Part shown: piece after piece, positions 42,928 to 51,091 of the stretch
How the letters are laid out: the number at the start of each line of letters is the position of its first letter
Numbering within the stretch: position 1 is the stretch's first letter
DNA from: Candidatus Cloacimonas sp.
GTDB lineage: Bacteria; Cloacimonadota; Cloacimonadia; Cloacimonadales; Cloacimonadaceae
Assembly (NCBI GenBank): GCA_035403355.1
Contig: DAONFA010000004.1
Coordinates: 1 to 51,520, forward strand
Direction of reading: 5' to 3'
DNA length: 51,520 nucleotides
Translations under genes and position numbers: made by a program
The notes under the pieces: model-generated
Databases searched by the model: none
What the model was told of the DNA's origin: nothing
What the model saw: only the letters and a program-made list of their open reading frames with translations

Positions 42928-43050
42928 AAAATTTGTATGAATTCCCATATTATACTTTGGCTGTTTAAAAATATAATATGAATTCCCATATAATACTTTG
43001 GTTGGTTAAAAATATAATATGAAATTCCATATTGTATTTTGGTTGCTCCT
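42928..43050. repeat. Three 41-bp AT-rich direct repeats upstream of the nuclease gene
   Basis: The word TATGAATTCCCATA-type starts at 42936, 42977 and 43018 (exact 41-bp period), each followed by T/ATACTTTGGYTG. Units contain ATATG..CATAT inverted repeats. The spacing puts each symmetric site on nearly the same DNA face (about four turns), as in multi-site operators. Confidence 0.8.
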
Positions 43051-43079
43051 TTTTTATATGAGTAATCCTGTCCAATGCC

Positions 43080-44216
43080 CTACTCTTTAAAGATATCAAT
43101 ATAGCTACTAAATATGAAAATGCGGTTCCTGGAGTATCCAGTTGTCTCTTGCAGGATATTTATATCTACAAGGTTATTAACCAATTGACTGGCAGGAACA
43201 TAATTGAGATGGAGGAGGTCTTCTACTTGTTTGATTGTAATGACAGGTGCCTGATACAAATGCATCAATAGCTTTCGGGCATTCTCCGCTCTCCTTCCAA
43301 GTTTCATTAGCTTGTTTTCTGTACTCCTTTGGAGCTTCAGGATATTCTCAAATGTTTCCTTTCCCTTTACTGATGTCTCTATAACTGCCTGTAAGAAGAA
43401 CCGTACCCAGTGATTAATGTCATTGGAAGCTCTTACCCGGGTTAGAGCGTCATAATACTGTTCTCTATGCTTCTCAAAGAATTCTGAAAGATAGAGAGTG
43501 GGCTTCAGCAGAAGATTATTACTTACCAAATATAAGGTTATGAGCAGCCGACCGATTCGACCATTGCCATCCTGGAAAGGGTGAATGGTTTCAAACTGGT
43601 AATGTAGCAAAGCACATCTAATCAGATGCGGTACCAGAATATTATCATTATGTATAAACTTCTCCAAATCATCCAGCAAATCCTGCATGTCATCTACATA
43701 AGGTGGAATGTAAGCTGCATCAGCCAAAGATGATCCCCCAATCCAGTTTTGGCTGGTTCTAAACTGACCCGGGGTTTTATGTTTCCCGCGCACATTATTC
43801 ATCAGAATCTCATGGGTGTTTCTTATTAAGCGCAAGGAAAGAGGTAAAGTTGCCAATTGTTCTATTGCCACATTCATTGCCTGAACATAGTTCCGAACTT
43901 CCTGCCAATCATCTCTTTTTTCTGGTCCAATGGCATCAGCTTCTTTTACTACATCCTCTATTTCTGTTTTTGTCCCTTCTATCCTACTGGAGGTATTGGC
44001 TTCTTTAAGAATGTGCATTCTAATGAACAAATCCACATTAGGGACGATTATGGAAAAAGCATTCAGTTCTCCCAATGCTTGAATAGCTTTCTCCAGCATA
44101 ACATTTATCCTTGGATCATCCCAAGTCCACTCCTGGTTTATCTTATTTGGCAAGAAGCTCTTATACTGGAACTGGTTACGATATATCCCTGATTTGAAAT
44201 CTTCTAATTTCATCAT
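43080..44216 (-). CDS. Fic-domain AMPylator with N-terminal inhibitory motif (class II)
   Basis: A 378-residue protein. The Fic motif HPFQDGNGRIGR (212-223) is intact. The self-inhibition motif (S/T)xxxE(G/N) is present as SSRIEG (76-81), which places it in class II. The N-terminal Fic_N-like part and a C-terminal winged helix (about 310-370) match the common Fic/DOC-wHTH architecture. It would transfer AMP from ATP to a protein hydroxyl. It sits next to the R-M genes and overlaps a small upstream ORF by 4 bp. Confidence 0.92.
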   Translation of the reverse strand: MMKLEDFKSGIYRNQFQYKSFLPNKINQEWTWDDPRINVMLEKAIQALGELNAFSIIVPNVDLFIRMHILKEANTSSRIEGTKTEIEDVVKEADAIGPEKRDDWQEVRNYVQAMNVAIEQLATLPLSLRLIRNTHEILMNNVRGKHKTPGQFRTSQNWIGGSSLADAAYIPPYVDDMQDLLDDLEKFIHNDNILVPHLIRCALLHYQFETIHPFQDGNGRIGRLLITLYLVSNNLLLKPTLYLSEFFEKHREQYYDALTRVRASNDINHWVRFFLQAVIETSVKGKETFENILKLQRSTENKLMKLGRRAENARKLLMHLYQAPVITIKQVEDLLHLNYVPASQLVNNLVDINILQETTGYSRNRIFIFSSYIDIFKE

Positions 44217-44476
44217 ATTCCTCGTGGGTTTTCTATCAATGTCTTAGCTTTAATGTGGTATGCAATCTCTAACTCCTCGCAGAAATCTATAACTGTTTTG
44301 ACTGCGTCGTTATAAAATCGTTGAAAACCTGGATAGGTTGACACCAACTTGTTGTAATGCAATCTCCCAAAGATAATCCTATCAGTGAAGGAAACTTTAC
44401 TAATTAATGTTCTATGTTGTTTCCCAAATGCTGGTGTCCATTCCAATTCATTGTTTCTCAGGTTTTTTAAAAGCAT
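44213..44476 (-). CDS. Small unknown protein coupled to Fic, 87 residues
   Basis: ATG 44476 is preceded by AAAGGAT at good spacing, and the stop overlaps the Fic start (ATGA), so it is translated just before Fic. Sequence is basic with FTDRIIFGRLHYNKLVSTYP and a helical C-terminus ending KTLIENPRGI. It has no (S/T)xxxE(G/N) inhibitory motif, so it is not a class I Fic antitoxin of VbhA type. No family recognised; it could be a partner or an independent module of the island. Confidence 0.7.
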   Translation of the reverse strand: MLLKNLRNNELEWTPAFGKQHRTLISKVSFTDRIIFGRLHYNKLVSTYPGFQRFYNDAVKTVIDFCEELEIAYHIKAKTLIENPRGI

Positions 44477-44587
44477 CTAATATCCTTTGTTACTCACAAG
44501 CTATGTAAAGATAAACAACTGCTTGCACTGTTTTCATCTTATCAATCCAAGTCAAGTTCTTTTTCACAAATACTATGTTCATACTAT

Positions 44588-44629
44588 AGTCAAAAATATC
44601 TTGACTAAATATCAGGGTTACCGGATAGT
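44588..44629. promoter_or_regulatory. Divergent promoter region with AGTCAA-N7-TTGACT palindrome
   Basis: A perfect inverted repeat AGTCAA-aaatatc-TTGACT (44588-44606) places a TTGACT -35-like box on each strand. On plus, GATAGT (44624-44629) follows at 17 bp, upstream of the winged-helix gene. On minus it faces the Fic unit. A dimeric regulator here could control both. Confidence 0.45.
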
Positions 44630-44669
44630 GTCTCTGATGAAAATATAGTATTCAGGAAGGATAAAAATT

Positions 44670-46037
44670 ATGATCCAAAACCTTCAACTAATCAAAAATC
44701 AAGCCCAGCTGAAAGAGATGGGCAGCCCCTTAAAATATAATATTCTGAAAGAATTGATTAAGGCACCGGCTACTTGTCAACAGCTTGCCACTCTTTTTGC
44801 CTGCAGCAAGCAGAAAATGCACTATAATTTAACGCAAATGCTTTCTCAGGGTTTACTAAAACTTGAAGACGATGCCTATAACAATAACAAAGAGGTCTAT
44901 TATAGAGCCACGGCACGCAGTTATGTTCTGGATTTGGCAATTGGATTGGAAACCAATGGAAAAATATTGGATAACCGCAATATAATCAACAGCATTCTGG
45001 AACAGGAATATCATATCAATTTGAATAATATCGCCGCCAAACTGATTGAGGAAGCTTTGAAACTGACGAAAGGAATGCATTTGCTAATTACTACGGGAAA
45101 ATTCAATTTGCCTTTGGTGGAAAAATTATTGCTGGAGGCAGGGAAAAGAGGAATTTACACTTCCTTAATATATCAGGACTTGGAACAGCTACAGGCAAGA
45201 GCGGAGCAATATTCGTTAATTGCTTTTCAAGCGGACTATGAAAATTTTAACCAAAAACTGAAAGAAGCGGATGTTTATTTGAACCTTAACGGAGAATCCA
45301 GAACTATAGAGGTTACCGATGAGGAAAAATTACATATCCGAAACCGAATGCTGGAAAAAGGACGCAAGATTATTAAAGAAAAGAAAATCCGTTTGGCAAT
45401 GATGCCTTCTCTTTTATATGATACTCTTTCCGAACAGGCAATTGAAAGTGAAGTTCAATTCTGGCATGCTTTGGATATTAATTATCAGCTGCTTAGCGAT
45501 AAAACCATCGCTTTATGCCGGAAATTCGTGAACAAGAATTATGTAGAAATTGAAACCAAAGGCGATACTTTTCAGTTCGGGATCAATAATATCTGGGCTG
45601 AATGTGGTTCTTTTGGCAGATGTGAATTTCAGTCCCCTATTATTAACCTGCCCGGAGGTGAAATTCTAATTATTCCCAAGCCGGATACAATGCAGGGAAA
45701 AATAGTCGGTGACCGCGCTTATGTTTTGGGCGAGGAGATTTTGCATCCGGTAGTGGAAATCGTCAATAATGAAATAACCGTTTTTTCCGCAGCCAGCAAT
45801 CAGCATCAATTAGCCAAGGCAATTGAAACCGGAGGAAAAGACGGTAGAAAGGTTGCTCTTATCTGTTTAGGAACTAATGATAACATCCGCGGCGGCAATA
45901 TTGATAATGCTTTAAAGCATAAAAGCAGCGGATTTATGAGTGTTTATTGGGGAAGTAATAGAGATGTGGGTGGAGATATTGCCGGAAACAATGAATGGTT
46001 CATCCAAATTGAAAACCCCCAGCTTAACTTTATCTAA
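44670..46037 (+). CDS. Winged-helix domain fused to an M29-aminopeptidase-like domain
   Basis: A 455-residue protein. Residues ~15-80 form an ArsR-like winged helix (SPLKYNILKELIKAPATCQQ, then ACSKQKMHYNLTQMLSQGLL). The rest follows the M29 aminopeptidase fold: PLVEKLLLEAGKRG, ETKGDTFQF, INLPGGEI. The Glu of LPGGE is kept, but the later metal-ligand positions (E in AELGIGTN, H in GTVH, HxD near the end) read ALICLGTN, GFMSVYWG and NNEWF, so catalysis is doubtful. A peptide-sensing regulator is an inference. GGAAGG precedes ATG 44670. Confidence 0.75.
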   Translation: MIQNLQLIKNQAQLKEMGSPLKYNILKELIKAPATCQQLATLFACSKQKMHYNLTQMLSQGLLKLEDDAYNNNKEVYYRATARSYVLDLAIGLETNGKILDNRNIINSILEQEYHINLNNIAAKLIEEALKLTKGMHLLITTGKFNLPLVEKLLLEAGKRGIYTSLIYQDLEQLQARAEQYSLIAFQADYENFNQKLKEADVYLNLNGESRTIEVTDEEKLHIRNRMLEKGRKIIKEKKIRLAMMPSLLYDTLSEQAIESEVQFWHALDINYQLLSDKTIALCRKFVNKNYVEIETKGDTFQFGINNIWAECGSFGRCEFQSPIINLPGGEILIIPKPDTMQGKIVGDRAYVLGEEILHPVVEIVNNEITVFSAASNQHQLAKAIETGGKDGRKVALICLGTNDNIRGGNIDNALKHKSSGFMSVYWGSNRDVGGDIAGNNEWFIQIENPQLNFI

Positions 46038-46052
46038 AAAAAGAGGTCTATA

Positions 46053-49000
46053 ATGAAAAAATCATTTTTACTGTGTCTCCTCATTTTCTGTTCTGCCATA
46101 GCTTTCGGGCAATGGCATATAGATGAGGATTTTGAAGGTATTACTACTCTTCCTGCGGGCTGGATTACTTATGATGACGGTGATGGGATGACTTGGCGTA
46201 ATTTGGAAAATGCCAGCCACGCTCATTCCGGAACCCGTTTTGCCTTTGCCGATAACTATTTTCCCAATCAAAATTGCGACTGGTTGATTACTCCTCAAAT
46301 ATCTATTGCCAGCGGTGATTCCCTTAAATTTTACACGCGTGCCTGGTATGACACTGAAAGTTTGCAGGTTTATGTTTCTACAACCGGCAATGCCATCAGC
46401 AATTTCAGCACTCAGATATTGAATTTACAGGGCTTGGGAACTGCTTTTCAATATGCAAGTTATAACCTTTCAGCTTTTGCGGGACAGAATATTTATATCG
46501 GTTTCAAATGGCAGTGCGTTACTTATGGAATTATTGTGGATGATGTGAAAATAGGTCAGCCCGTAATTGTAACTCCCGAATTAAATCTGCCTGAGAGTTT
46601 TAGTTTCTGGCAGGGTGAAACCATAACCGTAGATTTTACTCCCTGTATAGTAGCTACGGATATCAATAATATTCAGCTTACCTGGCAAACTCCAGAACAT
46701 ATAACTATTTCTGCCACAGGTTTAGCTGTAACTTTCAGTAGCGATAACTGGAATGGAACGGAAAATATTGCTTTTACTCTTACTGATAATATAACCGGGT
46801 TAACAGCTACAGACACTGTTCAGATTATCGTGCATCCCATTCCTACAGTGGATATGGCATTGCAAACAATATTATCTCCGCAAAACAATGAGTATGTGAA
46901 CTCTGCTTTTTCTCCTGTAGTAGTAGTAAAGAATAATGGTCAAATATTGTGGGAAGACCAGCTGGAGGTCTGTTTCAAAGTATATAACAGCCAGAATGTT
47001 CTTGTAGATAGTGTGGCTTCCTATTTTAATCCTGTTTTGGAACCTGAGGCAACTTATGAAGCTGTCTTTCCTTCTTTCAGCATTGCTAACGAAGGGGTTT
47101 ATACCGGAACTTTTCAAATTAACCTCAGCGATAACAACCCCACCAATGATACCATCAGCCAAATCTTCAATGTTATTTTAAGAGTAAATACAGGCGGTCC
47201 TGATGCTTTTGGCTATCGCTATCTGGATAGCACAGCAGAAAACGGTCCTGTTTTCAACTGGATTGATATCAGTTCCACCGGCGCTTCTACAATTATGTAT
47301 GGAGTGAATGCTTTTAACGGAGATGATAACTTTTCCGAACCCATTCCTTTTGGTTTTAGTTTCCCCTTCTACGGTTTGAACTATACCACCGCTTATGTAG
47401 ATATCAATGGAGAAATTCTGTTGGCGGAAAACAATTGGTATTCAGAATATCCTGATAGCGGATGGGGCAATGACGGAAATATGTTTAACTATATGTATCC
47501 CATTCCCGGCTATACCCAAATGCCAGGTTTGATAGCTGTTTTCTGGGATGACCTGCATTGTGATCAAGGCAGTGGAGATATCTATTTTCAAAGCTTTGGA
47601 GAAGAACCCAATCGCTATTGTGTAATTCAATGGCATAATGTGAGGTTTCATGCCGGAACCGGAGTTTCCACTCTTCTGGATTTTGAGGTTATCCTGCACG
47701 AAAACGGGGAAATAGTGATGCAATATAATTCTACGGCTACAGGACAAACCGGAGCTAATGTTCCTCACGATAATGGCAAAAGCGCTACCGTTGCTTTACA
47801 AAGCGCTGATGCCACAATGGGCATCTGTTATTTACGGGAAATTGTGCAAGATAATACTTATCTCGGAGTTGAGCCAGCAGGAAATTTACTCTTTGATGGT
47901 TTAGCCCTGCATTTTTACAGTGGAGAAGATACACAAGCACCTGTCATTACCCATACTGCTCCTGGAAATACTTTCAATCCGTCACCTGTTTTAAAGGCAA
48001 AGTTCTTAGACCTTTCTGAACTTGCCAATGTAACTCTGGATTACAATTTCGGCGAGGGCTGGAATACTTTGGAAGGGGTGACAACCGGCAATGGCAACTA
48101 TGATTTTGCCCTACCGCTAATCCCTGCGGGACATACTCTTAGCTACTATTTTGCAGCTGCAGACATTCACAACAATAGCTCATCTTTACCTGCAGAAGCT
48201 CCAACTGAAGTTTTTCAGTTCAAAATCTTACCTTCGCAAAATACAACGGTCTTGCTTGCCTATAGCGGAAAGCAGGATTATCAAAATACAGAGCTGCCGG
48301 TCTATATAGAACGCCTCAATAATGCCAATATTACTTACGACATTTATAACTGGGAAGAATATGCCGAATATACAATTCCAGATGTCTATTCTACCATTTT
48401 CGCCTATGCCAACACTGGAACTGCAAGTCCTGCTACTTTATATTTATCCCAGAAATTGGTGGACTTTTTAAATTCAGGAACACCGGACAACCGCAAAAAT
48501 CTGTTTTTCTCCTCCGATGGCTATGCTTTCAGTCAAGCCGGAACACCTAATTTCCATCCTATGAATCTGTTATTGAATGGCTATTTAAGAACTCAATCCA
48601 TAGCAACCGGTTCAGGAGGCGGAACTAACGGTTTGGCAGGTCCGGATGTTTACAGCTATCAGGAAGGCACAATTATGTGCACAAATTCTTCCCCCGTGGG
48701 AACTATCAGCACAGAATACAGCGTTTATGCCAATAGCCCCGATTGCATTTTTGCTTATGACAGTGTTCCCGATTGGTATGCAGATACGGTCTCCTATCCT
48801 GAAATCGGAGCAGTGAATGCTTTTATATTTGAAGACGGACCCGTAGGAGGTCATGCTTATTTGTATCATGGGGTTTGCGCAACCGCAGTAGAAACTCCGG
48901 CTTACCGGACTTTTTACTTTACCTTTGATTTATCGCAACTGAATAATTCCGCTCAAAGTTCAGCTCTCTTCAGTGATTTAATAAATTGGTTCGGCATTAC

Positions 49001-49313
49001 TCCCAATGCCGTTACCGACAACGAAATGCCAATTATCCAAAGCAAACTTATGCCAAATTACCCTAATCCGTTTAATCCTAAAACTACAATAGCTTTCACT
49101 CTGGCAAAAGCAGGTAAAGTAGATATCAATATCTATAACCTGAAAGGGCAGAAAGTTAAAACCCTGTTCTCCGATAATCTGCTTCCCGGAAAGCATTGTC
49201 TTGTTTGGGACGGCAAAGACGATAAAGGCAGCGGCTTAGGTAGCGGAATTTATTTCGTAAAAATGCAAACCGGGAAAACTACTGACACCCGCAAAATCAC
49301 AATGCTCAAATAA
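46053..49313 (+). CDS. Large secreted protein with jellyroll adhesion domain and C-terminal sorting domain
   Basis: A 1086-residue protein with signal peptide (about 1-19). Residues ~24-165 are a choice-of-anchor-J / cleaved-adhesin type jellyroll (DEDFEGITTLPAGWIT, CDWLITPQI). Immunoglobulin-like and beta-rich domains follow. The last ~80 residues form a FlgD/T9SS-type sorting domain beginning MPNYPNPFNPKTTIAF and ending GIYFVKMQTGK...KITMLK. It is probably secreted and displayed on the surface. GAGG precedes ATG 46053, 15 bp after the winged-helix gene. Confidence 0.85.
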   Translation: MKKSFLLCLLIFCSAIAFGQWHIDEDFEGITTLPAGWITYDDGDGMTWRNLENASHAHSGTRFAFADNYFPNQNCDWLITPQISIASGDSLKFYTRAWYDTESLQVYVSTTGNAISNFSTQILNLQGLGTAFQYASYNLSAFAGQNIYIGFKWQCVTYGIIVDDVKIGQPVIVTPELNLPESFSFWQGETITVDFTPCIVATDINNIQLTWQTPEHITISATGLAVTFSSDNWNGTENIAFTLTDNITGLTATDTVQIIVHPIPTVDMALQTILSPQNNEYVNSAFSPVVVVKNNGQILWEDQLEVCFKVYNSQNVLVDSVASYFNPVLEPEATYEAVFPSFSIANEGVYTGTFQINLSDNNPTNDTISQIFNVILRVNTGGPDAFGYRYLDSTAENGPVFNWIDISSTGASTIMYGVNAFNGDDNFSEPIPFGFSFPFYGLNYTTAYVDINGEILLAENNWYSEYPDSGWGNDGNMFNYMYPIPGYTQMPGLIAVFWDDLHCDQGSGDIYFQSFGEEPNRYCVIQWHNVRFHAGTGVSTLLDFEVILHENGEIVMQYNSTATGQTGANVPHDNGKSATVALQSADATMGICYLREIVQDNTYLGVEPAGNLLFDGLALHFYSGEDTQAPVITHTAPGNTFNPSPVLKAKFLDLSELANVTLDYNFGEGWNTLEGVTTGNGNYDFALPLIPAGHTLSYYFAAADIHNNSSSLPAEAPTEVFQFKILPSQNTTVLLAYSGKQDYQNTELPVYIERLNNANITYDIYNWEEYAEYTIPDVYSTIFAYANTGTASPATLYLSQKLVDFLNSGTPDNRKNLFFSSDGYAFSQAGTPNFHPMNLLLNGYLRTQSIATGSGGGTNGLAGPDVYSYQEGTIMCTNSSPVGTISTEYSVYANSPDCIFAYDSVPDWYADTVSYPEIGAVNAFIFEDGPVGGHAYLYHGVCATAVETPAYRTFYFTFDLSQLNNSAQSSALFSDLINWFGITPNAVTDNEMPIIQSKLMPNYPNPFNPKTTIAFTLAKAGKVDINIYNLKGQKVKTLFSDNLLPGKHCLVWDGKDDKGSGLGSGIYFVKMQTGKTTDTRKITMLK

Positions 49314-49323
49314 GGAATAACCA

Positions 49324-51006
49324 ATGCGTAAATATCTGATTCTAACAATGCTGCTGTTTTCTCTGTCCCTGTTAACAGCAGGGGACTACATTATTGGTTC
49401 GGGAACAGGTAATCAAAATAATGTTCCTTTTAATGGTTATTATAACTTCAGCTGGAGCAGGTTCTTTTTTACTGCTGACGAATTACTTGCCTCTGGAATT
49501 GTAGATACCGTAACTATAAACAAAATCGGCTTTCAGTTGGTATCAAACACTTTTAATAATTATATAACTAACGACCAACGAATATATATTCATGAGTTCT
49601 ATGACGAAAATTATCCTTCCAGCCCACAATATATGAATCCTTCAAATTATCCGATTGCCTATCAGGGAACTATTTCCTGGACAAGTCCTGGCTGGGTTTT
49701 TATTCAGCTGACGACTCCATATATATATACCTATAATGGCAATAGTTCTTATCCTAATGGAATTGAAATTCTCTGGGAAAATAGAGACGGTTCCTCTCAA
49801 AGCCCCTACCCGAGATTTGCTTATACCCAAGCAAGTGAAAATAGAGCTGCTTACAGATATAACAATAGTTCGTTTCCTACTGATTCCGGAACCAGAACAA
49901 ATAAGAGACCTAATGTCTGGTTTATTTCTCCTGCTACTACAGTTCCTAATCCAGCGGTTAATCCTATTCCTGCCAATGGGGCAACCGGCGTGGAGATAAC
50001 CACAAACTTGAAATGGAATAGCGGAGGAGGTGATCCTGATGATTACCTTGTCTCTTTGTATAGAACTGATCCCTTAACATATATAGTAAATAATCAAGTA
50101 ACTACTTCCACCACCTATACTCTGCCGACTCTTTTGGATTATAGCACTACTTACTATTGGAGAATTATCCCCCGTAATAGTTTTGGCAACGCAATTGCCT
50201 GTCCTGCCTGGAGTTTTACTACTATACCGGATCCTTCTATTATGAATTACCCCTGGACGGAGAATTTTGATGGAAGCGAATTTCCTCCAACTGATGATTG
50301 GCTACGAAAAGGAGGTGATCTGGTTGACCCTATTCAATTGGGGGGTAGCTCATTATGGGAACAAGATGACTGGCTGAATATTTCTGGAACCGATAAAGCT
50401 GCCAGCATCAATATCTGGGGTAATGTAAACGGCTGGCTTATCACTCCGCAATTTCTGTTTACTGAAGATAGTGATTATCTCTATTTTGATTTGGCATTTC
50501 TTAAATACAATCAACCACCGACGGGAACTCCTCCTGCTTTAACTGGCATTGATGATCGCTTCGCCGTTTTAATTTCCGATGGCTATACCTGGAGCACAGC
50601 CAATATTATGCGGGAATGGAATAATAGCGGTTCGCCTTATGTCCTGAATGATATTAGCCCTTGGGGAGAAAGGATTTGCATTCCCTTAAACGGTTTAACC
50701 GGACATAAAAGAATTGCCTTTTTTGCCGGCTCTACAACTGCCAATGCCGATAACGATTTTATGATCAATAACCTTTATGTGGGTCCCTTAATTCCTGATC
50801 CACCGCAAGTGCAAATTACCCAAATTGGAGATGACCTCTGCCTTCTCAGCTGGAATGAATGTTCAGGGGCTACAGGTTATGATATCTATGCTGCCGATTC
50901 CCCTGAAGGTTCCTGGGAACTAATAGCTTCCACTGCTGAAACGCAATTTGAGTTATCAGCCCAGGAATCTAAACAATTCTATCGGGTGAAAGCAATCGCA
51001 AGATAG
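49324..51006 (+). CDS. Secreted fibronectin-III / jellyroll protein, 560 residues
   Basis: Signal peptide (about 1-19). An N-terminal beta domain (~20-205) is followed by FN3-like VNPIPANGATGVEITTNLKWN...YYWRIIPRNSFG (~210-300), a jellyroll (PWTENFDGSEFPP...NGWLITPQF, ~305-485) and a last FN3-like domain ending FYRVKAIAR. It shares domains with its 1086-residue neighbour but lacks the C-terminal YPNPFNP sorting domain. AGGA precedes ATG 49324; a terminator follows at 51054. Confidence 0.8.
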   Translation: MRKYLILTMLLFSLSLLTAGDYIIGSGTGNQNNVPFNGYYNFSWSRFFFTADELLASGIVDTVTINKIGFQLVSNTFNNYITNDQRIYIHEFYDENYPSSPQYMNPSNYPIAYQGTISWTSPGWVFIQLTTPYIYTYNGNSSYPNGIEILWENRDGSSQSPYPRFAYTQASENRAAYRYNNSSFPTDSGTRTNKRPNVWFISPATTVPNPAVNPIPANGATGVEITTNLKWNSGGGDPDDYLVSLYRTDPLTYIVNNQVTTSTTYTLPTLLDYSTTYYWRIIPRNSFGNAIACPAWSFTTIPDPSIMNYPWTENFDGSEFPPTDDWLRKGGDLVDPIQLGGSSLWEQDDWLNISGTDKAASINIWGNVNGWLITPQFLFTEDSDYLYFDLAFLKYNQPPTGTPPALTGIDDRFAVLISDGYTWSTANIMREWNNSGSPYVLNDISPWGERICIPLNGLTGHKRIAFFAGSTTANADNDFMINNLYVGPLIPDPPQVQITQIGDDLCLLSWNECSGATGYDIYAADSPEGSWELIASTAETQFELSAQESKQFYRVKAIAR

Positions 51007-51053
51007 GGAAAACGATGTTCCAATCGTCTCTCTTAATGTAAAATGAGTGTTGG

Positions 51054-51083
51054 CGGAGTTTGCTGAGCTCCGTCTTTTTTTTC
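51054..51083 (+). terminator. Terminator after the 560-residue gene
   Basis: CGGAG (51054-51058) pairs with CTCCG (51068-51072), followed by TCTTTTTTTT. The hairpin is the same CGGAG...CTCCG family seen in the 1133-1309 repeats, here with a T-run. Confidence 0.75.
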
Positions 51084-51091
51084 TTCCGGAA

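Noticed and set aside
44213..44476. Class I Fic antitoxin (VbhA/FicA type)
   Set aside because: No (S/T)xxxE(G/N) motif in the small protein; the motif is inside the Fic protein itself.
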